A DNA stretch of 64,000 bases, taken from positions 434,001-498,000 of the forward strand of contig JAKMXF010000210.1 of the NCBI GenBank assembly GCA_024704765.1, written 5' to 3'. A program made the position numbers and the translations under genes. Position 1 is the stretch's first letter. Each line of letters starts with the position of its first letter. Origin of the DNA: Oopsacas minuta (lineage: Eukaryota > Porifera > Hexactinellida > Lyssacinosida > Leucopsacidae). Of the stretch, positions 20,301-29,246 are shown piece by piece. A model generated the notes under the pieces. It saw nothing but the letters and a program-made list of their open reading frames with translations. It ran no database searches and was not told the DNA's origin.

Positions 20301-23300
20301 AGGAATATTGTGAATAAGAATCAACGCTTTTCTGCCATAGTTTCATGGGTTACATATAACGGAACTGTATTTGTGATAACTGTAAGTCTAATTTATTCAT
20401 TCGTTTCTGATGTCAACATTAAGTATCCTCTATGTGCTATCGCTATTCTTGTTGGGGGGTTAATTACTGCTTCTATCATTTCTGCTCCCACGCTCCACTA
20501 CATGAGGGTTGATCCGAATTACATCGAGGGTGCGCACACTGGGGCTACGGACGCGTTTCCCGAAGATATTCAGATATTGCGTAAGAGGATTGAAGCTCTT
20601 GAGAGAGACAAGAATAATCTGGAGCACAGACTAGTGAAGAGGCTCAGTAGATCTATTCCTAACGTTATTATGGAAGATGAAATGATGCGTTCAACTGAGC
20701 TAATCTTGCAAGATTCATCCTCAATCCATTAATTTTTGAATATTTAGCATTTTCTTATATATAATTATCCATTTTTTGATTTTTCTCCATTCATTGAGAG
20801 AAATAATTAATTTTCCTTTAATATTATTTACAATTTAATATTTTTCTTAGTCAACGACTTGGTTTACAAGGATTAAGCAAACATTTTCTTGGAATTGAAT
20901 TGAATAAAGATCCACAATTACAAAGAAGTAACTGGCAGTCTCAAAACCTTACATTTCAACAGGTAGAAACTTATATACTTGGGTAGTTTTCAAATAATTT
21001 AAGTTACTTTCTTATAGATAAAGTACGCTTCAATAGATGCTAAGGTATCTCTGGATATTCTCTTCGCTATCCTCCAAATAATCTGCAAAGAACGTTCCAT
21101 TCCACAAGCAGTACAATGTCCGAGTATATCCTCAGAATTTATCGATCTGGTATTTGATATATGCGGTCCTTTAATTGATATTCCTTTTGGCGGGGGAAGT
21201 AGCAAGACTCAACAGAGACAGCGCAATAATTCTGGTAGTATTCACTCTATTAGGAGCAGAAATAGAACTAGGAATAGAATTAAATTACCTTATAATACAA
21301 ATCAGAATTTTACCCCAAACTAAAATTAACGACATGATCACTTGCAATATTATTAATATCCAATCCTTACAGATTTAGCTTGCAATCTTTCTCGTATTTG
21401 GGCTTAAATTCAATTATTTCATAAAATACGTAGTTTTCCTATCGAGTACTAGCTTGTTAGAACAATGGCCACCTCTACCAGTGCGTTATTACCATTAGAA
21501 CTGATCGACAAATGTATTGGCTCTAAGATTCACATTCTTCTAAAGAATGATAAAGAAATAGTCGGCACACTGCTCGGATTCGATGATTTTGTCAATATGG
21601 TATTGGAAGACGTGACTGAGTATGAAATGACGCCAGAGGGCAGACGGATAACTATGTTAGAGCAAATCCTGCTTAATGGTAATAGTATTACCATGATGAT
21701 ACCTGGAGGGGAAGGACCTTCTGTTCAGAGCTAGATTTCCGTTATTTTCTATTAATAAACTACATAGCTTTTCCACAGAGATTCATATTTTTTGGGTCGA
21801 GTTTAATTTAGTAATTTCTAGGAATGAGGGCAAAATTGATTTAACTGTTGAGTCACTGTTAGTTCAATTGTGACTTCAAATGTCTGATATACCTGATGCA
21901 AATGTAACTGATCTGAACTCATTTCTACTTTCACCCTTGTTATACTCCTACCAGCTGAATGACAGTATGAAAAGACGTGTTATTAAACATTTTGAGAGTA
22001 TTGAACTTCCAAATGACAAAATTGGACAGTTCCGTCTAGAATGGGAAAAATTAGCAAATACTCATTATACAAACTTGAAATCAGAATTATTGTCTGAAAT
22101 AGCGCTGAGTAAACTTGAAAGTCTAGATCCAGAATTTAATCAAGAACTTGAAAAGTTTACACAAACTGAATCTGGAGACTCAAAAGTTTCCAGAATAGAA
22201 GAGACAATTAATGAATTATGTTACAAAAATGAATTTGAGCTCAAGTCTAAACTGTTGAGTTCTTTGAAAGTTTTGAATGAGAAGTTAACCGAAAAATGCG
22301 ACCAGATTGAAGAAAGAGTTCTTAAAGAGCAACAAGCAATATCTACTCTATATGAAACAGTAAAACAAAACATGAAATAACTGTCCTTATTATCTTAAAA
22401 CAATCTCTTATATTTACAAAAAGTTCCATAAATATTGGCTAGTGATTTGTTAACATTCAATATTTGCTATTTATCAATTTATATCTGGTTTAATCTATTA
22501 GGTGTAATCACTGCAGACTCGCCTAGGGTTAAGAATATAACCACTCCATATGTAACAAGGAAAAGAGCCCTGTATGAGAATTGCCGGCTCTTGGCACCAG
22601 ACAATGAGCTCCTCTCTTTAATAGATACAAGAAAGGCTAATTGGTATTTTGAGAGAGACTTGGCTGGTGAGTTACAACTACGATAGTTATTTTATTAATT
22701 TATTAATTTCACTATTTATAGAACTTGTCAGCGAGGAACCTTATGTAGTCAGGTTAAAGTTTGAACCAAAGACTCGTCCTGAGAAGGGAAATATAGATAA
22801 GCTATACTATCAAGCTGAAAAACAGAATATTTGTGTAGTTTGTGGGTCCAAAGATGGTAACGGAATCAGGAAGAAAATCGTTCCAGCTGAATACAGGAAG
22901 TGAGTTTAATAATTTGGCTAAATTTAAAGTATATTAAATTACTTAACGGAAGATATAGCTGGACAAATATTTTGTATTTCTCTCTCAACCTTGTTAGACC
23001 ATAGCTTCAGTATTTCTGCAGGGCCATACCGCCATAGATTTATCATGAATGCTGGCTCCAGGTTTTCAACTGCATGTACCCATCCTCTGGGTAGATACAG
23101 GACTTCTCCAGGGTTCAAGGTAACTTGGATTGGATTGGCCTTTAGGAGGAGTGGGAATTTTGTTTTATCGAGTTTTTCCAATGTCTCTAACGCACTGCTC
23201 CATTCTAACGAGCCCTTAGCACTGACCATATATAAGAAAGGATGGTCTTGGGGCGAGAACAATGTCCATCTTTTCCTTCCAATCATCTGATACACGAAGT

Positions 23301-26272
23301 TATCCTTCGAGTCAAAATGTCCTTGTGTGTATGTACCAGGCATTCCCATCCAAATAGATGGAGTTAGAAAACAAGACTCAGGATTTCCGTAGAAAGGAGG
23401 ATATCCTATTAGCTCTCCAAACTCCTCTGACGTGATCAATCCCTTCTTAGCAAAGTATACGAGTTTTTCCTCTTCTCGAGCCTCTCTTTTGTTTGTTGTT
23501 ATGTCTACAAAGTCTTTTATAGACATTCTAACACGATTAATAATCTTTTTTCCTGATTTGCTTATCTCGTCTTTGTATTCTCCTTGTCTAACGTCTCCAA
23601 ACAGCATATGTCCATATTTGGAAGAGATGTATTCCCAATGCCACTTGCTTAGTACTTCCTGACTAATCATATCTGTAAAGACTACAGGCAATCCAACAGG
23701 AGCTATGTAGCTATTGAAAAGATCCGAAGAGGGAGTTTTCATACGAGCAACTTGTCTTATTCTTGGTAGTAATGAGCTAGCTCTCTGTATAGTGTCTAAG
23801 GAGTCTATACTATTATCACTCCAGCCCTTCAACTGGCTTAGATCCATGTCTTTATAAAGTAATGGTGTTTCAGATTCACTCATCTCTTCGGTAGGCATCT
23901 GTGTGGTTGGCTCGAATTTGTTGATTTCCAGAGCGTATGGGAAAGGGGACATATAAAGGTAATTCAGAATACATAGTTGGATAAGTAGAGCCACAAAGAA
24001 GAATGAGAGAATTATTACTTTCCATGTGAACGAGTTCATTACTGAGGTTTTATTATATGAATAGTAGGAATGAAGTTTGTTTGCTTGTCAGTTTAGCATT
24101 TATGGAACATTATCAACAAGCAAACTCGGACTAATAATATATTAACACAACATCAAGTAGATTTATGTGTAAAATGATAATATTCAATAACTAATAAGAA
24201 TTGATAGAAAGAGAAATCAGGCCAGTAAACCTTTTCGAAGAGAAGCAAGGAATTGCAAGCCTGCCATAATAGAAAGCTAGACAGTCTCCTCTCTCCAGAT
24301 GTTCTAATCACAAGACAAGGCTCAGGGCTAGGACTGGTGTACAGATTCTCACTTATATCTTTCTCTGATATTCTTCTCGTCGGGTTAGCTAGATGTATCT
24401 GGTTGATTGAGTTAACAATCTCTTCTGTTGACAAATAAGCTACGCATATATTGAGTGTGAATGCGTTATTCCTCTTTGAATCGTTTTGCACTCTCTCTAC
24501 GATATCTTGCAAGTCTTGAGGAAGAGTTGATATCTTTCCTATTATTTTTATCCGAGCTCCTGTCCTGATGAGAGATTCTCTATGTGATAGCATCTGCTCG
24601 AACTTCTCTCTGGCCAATTGCATTAGACCGTCAACCTCATCTTGAGGCCTGTATGTGGAGAATACATTTACACATTTAACTTACATCCATACCAGAGATG
24701 GAACCGGTTAGCTTTTTCATGACCCGACCCGACCGGCCGCTCGACCGGTCGATGGGAACTTTGACTATACACTGCCTGGCCAAAAGTATTGGAACACCCT
24801 GCCGCTTGTGATAGAGAAAAGACAATAGTGGATTTAGTAGTCAAGATTAAAATCTTCTATAAGATCTGTACTAAATTGTTTATTTATGGTCTAGTTTAAT
24901 CGAACTGCTAAGTTGAAGTTTTGGTCAATATGATTACAGTATCAAATTCAGATTTACCATATTCAGAAATTATGACCGGTACCCGACCCGACCCGACCGG
25001 TTCCATCTCTGATCTATACTACTGTTTAAATATCTACCTGTTAAAGTTTTCAAGACTGAAAGCATATACAGTTGCCTCCTTCACTCCCAGATCTCTGCAC
25101 CACCTTACCACATCGATCATCTTTTCAAATCCTGCTCTATGCCCTAGAGTGACGTCATCCAGCTTGTTCTTTCTCGCGAATCTCCTATTTCCATCCATAA
25201 TGATAGCGATATGATTCGGTATGCTTGTGCTAGGCAGGAGGTACCATAGTATGTACATGATGTACTTTTGGATTAGCTTTATAATCTTCCTGATGAACAC
25301 CCTCATGTTTATCCTGCAACCCTTTAAATTATTAGATGACCCGTTTCTGCCAACAAAATTATATCCATTTGGTTAGTCAACAACAACAGTTATTAATAAC
25401 TATTACATCTATTGTGTGTGCTATATCAAGTATCTATTTGCACCAATCTAATTATTCCACATAATTATGTAGAATTGTAGTATCCATTACTTTTAACCTC
25501 TCCCTTATATTGCATAGTAGGCTTATTTACTTTATTATAAGTTGCATAAGTTCCTCCTTCCCGGACATAATATTAGCTAGATATCCTTCTCCTTTCTTCC
25601 TATATTTTTCAGTTATTTTATATTTATTAGACATTTTCCTATTGATCACAAGAGCTACAAATCTCATGACAACTTGTTGCTTTGTGGTTCTTGCCATCTG
25701 ATAACAAGCCTCAATGAAGATATATTAAAATTACGTATCTCTAAGGAGTATGATGCACCAATTGACTCAGGAGCTTCCAAACTTAACTCTGACCCAATTT
25801 TATACAAAGTAAAGAATGCTGCTAGGTATGTCTTAATACGTATTAGCTATTTATAATTACATGACTTTAATATGGATATTATTCCTCAGGGCATTGGCAC
25901 AATCTAAAAATCCACTACCTGACGAAAGGGCAATTCAGTACAGAGAGATTCTTAAAGATTTCTACCAGGTAGAGGAATTGGATGAAGAGCAAATTCGAGA
26001 AGCTGCTAAGATCGATCCAAAGTAAGTTAATTCTGTAATTAGCTATTCAGGAATTTTGTTCTAGATTAATTGTATTATAAAATTTGTGAAGGAATGAGAA
26101 TCCAAATTACCATGGTCATGGAGAAAAGGTAGTCGAACAAGTGATGGCTAATGGAGAGTTACTTGAATTCCAGATGCGATGGAGACAACATTTTCTTGAG
26201 ACTATGAAACCAAAATTCTTACCAGAGCTTTGGTCAGCAACTCATAACCCTAATAAAGATAAATATTTCTAG
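17307..26272 (+). CDS. EXD2: Exonuclease 3'-5' domain protein 2, ten exons hosting nested genes
   Basis: Exons: 17307-17379, 17444-17885, 17946-18062, 20851-20962, 21018-21234, 22502-22666, 22722-22899, 25631-25825, 25890-26021 and 26092-26272. All junctions are GT-AG and keep phase, giving about 603 residues (human 621). An N-terminal membrane anchor ([11 protein letters not shown]) precedes the DEDDy exonuclease: FDCEW, VDLRHLA and YASIDA supply the acids and Tyr. The C-terminal half follows human EXD2 closely (LYENC, RKA-WY, ELVSEEP, CVVCG, HFPI, LCGSCH). EXD2 is a membrane-anchored 3'-5' nuclease linked to DNA end resection and mitochondrial RNA. The exon 5 donor (21234, or 21198 in the same phase) and the exon 6 acceptor (22502 or 22517) are uncertain. 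Reading through donor 5 gives a stop at 21321-21323 and a 349-residue nuclease-only form. Introns 3, 5 and 7 contain other genes. Confidence 0.85.
18321..20732 (+). CDS. Class C GPCR, GABA-B receptor-like
   Basis: Single exon, 803 residues, lying wholly inside EXD2 intron 3 (18063-20850) on the same strand. A signal peptide (about 1-17, cleaved near NCQ) precedes a periplasmic-binding-protein-like Venus flytrap domain (about 22-430; [10 protein letters not shown], then VRLALEHIN, several N-x-S/T). There is no Cys-rich domain before the seven membrane segments (about 450-720), as in GABA-B receptors and unlike mGluRs. A coiled coil at about 748-778 ([20 protein letters not shown]) matches the dimerising coil of GABA-B tails. 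Such receptors are numerous in sponges. The ligand is unknown: GABA, glutamate or other amino acids are possible. Confidence 0.88.
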   Translation: MRAIIFVICLSILAANCQKVDIHIAGIYPANGSWSAPNIPISVRLALEHINSNNVVPGYTLRIDLENSQCKNTIGLSRLFHFIQNPNYTYVSLFGDGCSVVTGAVAEISYLYGLVSVAFASTSPSLANTERYPTLIRSRPSESSTIPARLRFITENGWKRIAIINQQEDLFVSTSHELQKLLNIDSVHYRIEIIDPKGPNLLEQLQGALALIEKEGYRIIVANMYQTLAVQLLCIMKSSGLQPPLVTWIFPGWYTDSWYDSPVQLSNITCTPEEIKRLSNGSLAFYAGPRFVDFNAENSTTISGYTAEQLFAEYSERVEKESNTSPNPTFIETAYAYDSMWMIAQGLSKIALAYDLTKHPSEYANDLYNNITSLSFIGWSGEISFVGHQRVERRVQLLEFVNGKLEYRGLFDNVPVHESDYIQTDDITYNEIYPFTVWSPDKASDGIEIHFVDIWIVVVVFISAVMSSIYVSIVIIVILVGIAKKLKAVTTSQPWITILITSGNYFVFILAIVFVIDGRILGIGSKKNEQACYFICHLRIWLGSVWVSTTFGGILVKSLRYYIIAIKNRFEYRRELSTKYILIFPLLLVGIDTIFVLILRLVQPVTFMESEVSSGKINPPIYQISECGIEMGNSYIVILIILVLFKVLLMLLSILMAYNIRNIVNKNQRFSAIVSWVTYNGTVFVITVSLIYSFVSDVNIKYPLCAIAILVGGLITASIISAPTLHYMRVDPNYIEGAHTGATDAFPEDIQILRKRIEALERDKNNLEHRLVKRLSRSIPNVIMEDEMMRSTELILQDSSSIH
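21465..21734 (+). CDS. LSM5: U6 snRNA-associated Sm-like protein LSm5
   Basis: Single exon, 89 residues, inside EXD2 intron 5. Sm1 ([11 protein letters not shown] through [17 protein letters not shown]) and Sm2 ([18 protein letters not shown]) read almost identically to human LSm5 (91 residues). LSm5 is part of the LSm2-8 ring on U6 snRNA in the nucleus and of the LSm1-7 decay ring in the cytoplasm. It has its own ATG and stop, so it is a complete nested gene and not an EXD2 exon. Confidence 0.95.
   Translation: MATSTSALLPLELIDKCIGSKIHILLKNDKEIVGTLLGFDDFVNMVLEDVTEYEMTPEGRRITMLEQILLNGNSITMMIPGGEGPSVQS
21880..22380 (+). CDS. Small coiled-coil protein, not recognised
   Basis: Single exon, 166 residues, 145 bp after LSM5 and also within EXD2 intron 5. 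The protein is acidic to neutral and almost entirely helical, with a heptad-rich second half (about 95-160; IEETINELC through [18 protein letters not shown]). It has no signal peptide, membrane segment or known motif. The general layout (helical N-terminal bundle plus C-terminal coil) is like kinetochore or tethering subunits such as PMF1, but I cannot support any one of these. The ATG lies at the start of the open frame and codon use resembles its neighbours, so it is probably a real gene. Confidence 0.6.
   Translation: MSDIPDANVTDLNSFLLSPLLYSYQLNDSMKRRVIKHFESIELPNDKIGQFRLEWEKLANTHYTNLKSELLSEIALSKLESLDPEFNQELEKFTQTESGDSKVSRIEETINELCYKNEFELKSKLLSSLKVLNEKLTEKCDQIEERVLKEQQAISTLYETVKQNMK
22939..24039 (-). 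CDS. JmjC/cupin-8 domain type II membrane protein
   Basis: Single exon, 366 residues, on the opposite strand inside EXD2 intron 7 (22900-25630). An N-terminal signal anchor (about 7-30; [22 protein letters not shown]) is followed by a stem and then a JmjC-like cupin fold (about 105-340). The Fe(II) ligands are H241 and D243 (GHFDSKDN) and H322 (GWVHAVENL). [11 protein letters not shown] strand and the downstream Lys/Arg match 2-oxoglutarate-dependent hydroxylases of the HSPBAP1/FIH-like cupin-8 group. The topology places the catalytic domain in the secretory lumen. The substrate is unknown. Confidence 0.8.
   Translation of the reverse strand: MNSFTWKVIILSFFFVALLIQLCILNYLYMSPFPYALEINKFEPTTQMPTEEMSESETPLLYKDMDLSQLKGWSDNSIDSLDTIQRASSLLPRIRQVARMKTPSSDLFNSYIAPVGLPVVFTDMISQEVLSKWHWEYISSKYGHMLFGDVRQGEYKDEISKSGKKIINRVRMSIKDFVDITTNKREAREEEKLVYFAKKGLITSEEFGELIGYPPFYGNPESCFLTPSIWMGMPGTYTQGHFDSKDNFVYQMIGRKRWTLFSPQDHPFLYMVSAKGSLEWSSALETLEKLDKTKFPLLLKANPIQVTLNPGEVLYLPRGWVHAVENLEPAFMINLWRYGPAEILKLWSNKVEREIQNICPAISSVK
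24153..25306 (-). CDS. DHDDS: Dehydrodolichyl diphosphate synthase subunit (cis-prenyltransferase)
   Basis: Two exons on the minus strand, 25306-25038 and 24648-24153, with a 389-bp phase-2 intron that contains a hAT-like element; 254 residues. The cis-prenyltransferase core is clear: [13 protein letters not shown] with catalytic D38, GH-AG, the A-SLENFNRP junction across the splice, EVDGLM, and [15 protein letters not shown] near the C-terminus. The enzyme extends FPP with isopentenyl units to make the dolichol precursor, in a complex with NgBR (NUS1). It is about 80 residues shorter than human DHDDS because it lacks the C-terminal helical tail. The gene sits inside EXD2 intron 7. Confidence 0.92.
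24693..25011. mobile_element. hAT-like MITE in the DHDDS intron
   Basis: Perfect 16-bp terminal inverted repeats (CAGAGATGGAACCGGT and its complement) bound a 319-bp element with CCCGAC repeats at both ends. It is flanked by 8-bp duplications, ATCCATAC (24685-24692) and ATCTATAC (25012-25019), matching at 7 of 8. A CAG-AG start and an 8-bp target duplication are the marks of hAT elements. It has no coding capacity. Confidence 0.8.
24770..24850. mobile_element. Tc1-like terminal fragment nested in the hAT MITE
   Basis: The stretch starting CACTGCCTGGCCAAAAGTAT is the same family as both ends of the element at 58215-58462. It is preceded by TATA, and no matching right end was found, so it is a truncated or eroded copy. 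Confidence 0.6.
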
Positions 26273-26318
26273 CATGAGACTTTATTGGTGAAATTTTCAT
26301 TTTGACTTATATACAGTG

Positions 26319-26790
26319 CAGGGTTCTATCTAGAATGTTAAATTTGGGGAGGAAGCTTTTGAAAATCTTAATGTTATGAATTATCAAAATACTGCAGAAC
26401 CATTAAATATCGAACTTTAAAATTATTTCTTAATCGTGAAGGTTTAGCGAAACATAATAATTCTCACAAACTGATTTTGCTAGTTGTTTAGGAAAGCATT
26501 GAGTGGAAACTTTTGCATCGTTCTCTGGTGGTTGTGGTTCAGACTCAGATTCATTGTTGGAATCAGAAAACTAATTTATCCATGTTGTAACACGAGGGTG
26601 ATCACTTATTACGTATGAGGAGTTAACAAGAAGAATATACATATATCCTATGGCTGTAGAGTAGCCACAGGATATATGTATATATAATTAGAATATTTGA
26701 AATTGTGATTTATATTGCAGTATAGGAAACCTTTGGTTGGGAAACTGAAGTATTTGGTGGAGAAGCTTCCCACCAGTAGATAGAACCCTG
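26319..26790. mobile_element. Inverted-repeat element, possibly hAT-like
   Basis: Perfect 13-bp terminal repeats (CAGGGTTCTATCT and complement) bound 472 bp without coding capacity. The flanking 8-mers (ATACAGTG and ATACGGAT) match only partly, so the target duplication is uncertain. A 49-bp internal hairpin lies at 26635-26683. Confidence 0.55.
26635..26683. repeat. 21-bp stem hairpin
   Basis: Left arm 26635-26655 and right arm 26663-26683 pair over 21 bp with one mismatch, around a 7-base loop. It lies inside the inverted-repeat element and is more likely part of it than an independent RNA gene. Confidence 0.6.
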
Positions 26791-26971
26791 ATACGGATTT
26801 ATATCAATACCATATCTGCAATCATAAGGCCATAAATCCTAATTTCTATGTATGCTCCTAATTATTCCAATTCTACGTTAATTAGGGATATTTTATTACC
26901 AATAAACCTATATATTGTGTATAATTTATTTTTTCTTCCGATTTAATTAGCATATATTAGTTTACATAGAA

Positions 26972-28462
26972 ATGATTACAAATGGTATTAACAGTGGAAA
27001 TGAAGATTATGATGAGACCATACACCTCTTCTCAGGATCACTTGATCCTAAATTCGTGGCTAGAAGAAAAGAAAAACTTATCCCTAGCTTGTTGGTGAGC
27101 TTAGTTTTGAGTCTACACGGTCTTGTTTCTGGCTATGCATTAGGCTATACTGCACCAGTAGAAACCAGCATAGTGCATAGTGAAACAAATCCTGATGGTA
27201 TAATGACAATGCCTATTTTCACCATATTCTCATCATTTTTTAACATCGGCGCTGCTGTTGGAGCATTGTCTACTGTATTTTTAAGTGATCTAATCGGACG
27301 TAAAGACACACTGATCATTAGTCTGGGCACTTGGAGTTTAGGCTTTTTAATGCTTGGGGTGTATCCCAATCAATGGTTGCTGATAGCAGGCCGTATTATT
27401 ACTGGAGTAGCATTAGGGATGTCTACTTCTGTAGCACCTATGTACATGGGAGAAATAGCTACTGCTAAATACAGAGGTATGCTTGGTACTCTATTCCAGC
27501 TCATGATTACTATTGGTATTTTGTTAGCATACGTAGTGGGTACTCCCTTTGCAAAAGTATCATATGGATATCTATGGGTTGGACAGGTAGGCTTGGGAAT
27601 TTCTCTTGTATCATTGGTATTGCTTGTGTTCCAACACAGGTCTCCTGTTTGGCTTGTGTATAAAGGTCGCGAGGAGGAGGCGATGTTAGCCCTTCGGGTT
27701 TTGAGGGGAAAAACCGCATCGATTCAAAATGACATGAGTAATGCTGCAAATCTTGCAGCCTCAAAAACAGAGAAGTACGACTATTCAATTATCTTTACAA
27801 AGCCTATATTCATGCCATTCCTACTTAGTGCAATGTTAATGGCATTCCAACAGTTATCAGGAATAAATGCAGTTATTTTCTACTCTACTGACATTCTAAA
27901 GGAAGCTGTCCCTGAAGTGCAACCTGAACTCATCCCATTACCTCCCGCGTTGGTGCAGGTGATCGTAACATTTGCAGCTTCCTTCTTTGTGGATCGTCTC
28001 GGTCGAAAGATCATGTTGTTGATCGCTAGTTTTGGAATGTGTGCCAGCTCAATTACGATTGGTACTTATTTCATACTTGTAGATAAGGTGTATACAAACT
28101 GTACTTCCGTTCACACTAACAATGATATTGCATGTCATGTTTTAAGTCCGATAGTAGTGATAGCTGTTTGTTGTTTCTTGGGGTTTTTCTCAGTGGCGTG
28201 GGGACCAATTCCCTGGGTATTCGCTTCTGAAATTCTCAATGTCAAACTCAAGAATGTGACGATCGCAATAGTTACTTTATGCTCATGGATGTCAAGTTTT
28301 GTTGTAACTATGGGGTTCCCTCCTTTTGTTAATCTTGTACATGAATACGGAGGCTTCTATACATTTGCTGCTATCAATATTATAGGGATCATTTTTATAT
28401 TATTCTTCCTGAAAGAAACAAAAGGTAAAACACTTGAGCAACTACAAAATCTTTACTCTTGA
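26972..28462 (+). CDS. Facilitative sugar transporter, SLC2A (GLUT) family
   Basis: Single exon, 496 residues, 12 membrane segments. Family signatures present are DLIGRKD after TM2, GRIITGVALG, YMGEIA--KYRG, QQLSGINAVIFYS in TM7, DRLGRK between TM8 and TM9, and GPIPWVFASEI in TM10. The loop after TM9 carries Cys residues and an N-x-T site, as in class III GLUTs (GLUT6/8), and an acidic HLFSG segment near the N-terminus could be a sorting signal. It probably moves glucose or another hexose by facilitated diffusion. Substrate and membrane cannot be fixed from sequence. Confidence 0.9.
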   Translation: MITNGINSGNEDYDETIHLFSGSLDPKFVARRKEKLIPSLLVSLVLSLHGLVSGYALGYTAPVETSIVHSETNPDGIMTMPIFTIFSSFFNIGAAVGALSTVFLSDLIGRKDTLIISLGTWSLGFLMLGVYPNQWLLIAGRIITGVALGMSTSVAPMYMGEIATAKYRGMLGTLFQLMITIGILLAYVVGTPFAKVSYGYLWVGQVGLGISLVSLVLLVFQHRSPVWLVYKGREEEAMLALRVLRGKTASIQNDMSNAANLAASKTEKYDYSIIFTKPIFMPFLLSAMLMAFQQLSGINAVIFYSTDILKEAVPEVQPELIPLPPALVQVIVTFAASFFVDRLGRKIMLLIASFGMCASSITIGTYFILVDKVYTNCTSVHTNNDIACHVLSPIVVIAVCCFLGFFSVAWGPIPWVFASEILNVKLKNVTIAIVTLCSWMSSFVVTMGFPPFVNLVHEYGGFYTFAAINIIGIIFILFFLKETKGKTLEQLQNLYS

Positions 28463-28683
28463 ATGAAACCCTCTAATAATACATTTCGTGTAATTCCAGC
28501 ATTTATAGTGCTTATGTAATATCCTTTACGATCGTTTAGGCGAGTGATTTGATTATATTTTTATTTTCTATGATATTTTCTATCGCATTTATCTTTACAT
28601 TATTTGCCTGAACTGTTGTTTTATTAACCTGTATTTCGAGATTTATTGATTATCACATGTAGGTATCATATGTTAATTAAATA

Positions 28684-28920
28684 TACTGTAAAATGGAGTT
28701 ACTTTTGCCCACTGGGTTTGCTTTGCGAGAAATATTGAACTTTTCAAGTAATTTCGAAAAGATTCAGTGTTAACTTCAAAATGACCAGCCAAACATTCAA
28801 ATATTCTAATATGCGTGTTCTTTTTAAAGTGTAATACTGAATGACTTCGAAATTTCTTTCGAACTTCAATATTCGGGCTAAAGCAAATCAAGTGGGCCAA
28901 TGTAGCCTCATTTTACGGTA
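28684..28920. mobile_element. Foldback MITE with about 100-bp imperfect arms
   Basis: Starting at TACTGTAAAATGGAG, the left 100 bp pair imperfectly with the right 100 bp, which end in the complement of TACCGTAAAATGAGG. Shared interior words include GCCCACT, TTTGCTTT and ATATTGAA. The TA at the ends suggests a Tc1/mariner-type element. There is no coding capacity. Confidence 0.65.
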
Positions 28921-29030
28921 CGTATTCGTTGATAATATTCAATCCTCCGGTTAGACTTGATCCTTATGTCCATATAAACATTATACGAACTAAGATGATC
29001 ATATATGAATAATCAAATAACTTATATATA

Positions 29031-29190
29031 TATATAGCTCAACTATACTATAGTACAGTTTTTGTGTATTAGCTTTTCTATATTCGATGAAAGGTCATTT
29101 GTTAGGCCTAATGAAAGTCACCTTTTGGGAATGAGGGTATGGGTTTTTTGTGTTACAAAAAACTGTACTATACTATAGTTGAGCTATATA
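29031..29190. mobile_element. 160-bp palindromic MITE upstream of the stomatin gene
   Basis: TATATAGCTCAACTATACTA at the left is mirrored by its complement at the right. About 37 bp pair with only one or two differences, and TA-rich flanks fit a TA target site. It ends 56 bp before the stomatin ATG, so it may lie in that gene's promoter or 5' UTR. Confidence 0.75.
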
Positions 29191-29246
29191 TAAGGAATCT
29201 GATATATAATACTGTGTAGTGCCACTATTATTATCCAATTTACTTT

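Noticed and set aside
22435-22903. Independent gene for the LYENC...CVVCG segment
   Set aside because: It lacks an ATG in frame and continues the EXD2 family sequence in phase, so it is EXD2 exons 6 and 7.
26635-26683. miRNA gene
   Set aside because: The stem is only 21 bp with a 7-base loop and lies inside an inverted-repeat element; too short for a typical precursor.
28673-28900. 75-codon minus-strand ORF
   Set aside because: It has no ATG at its start and lies inside the foldback element, so it is explained by the inverted repeat.
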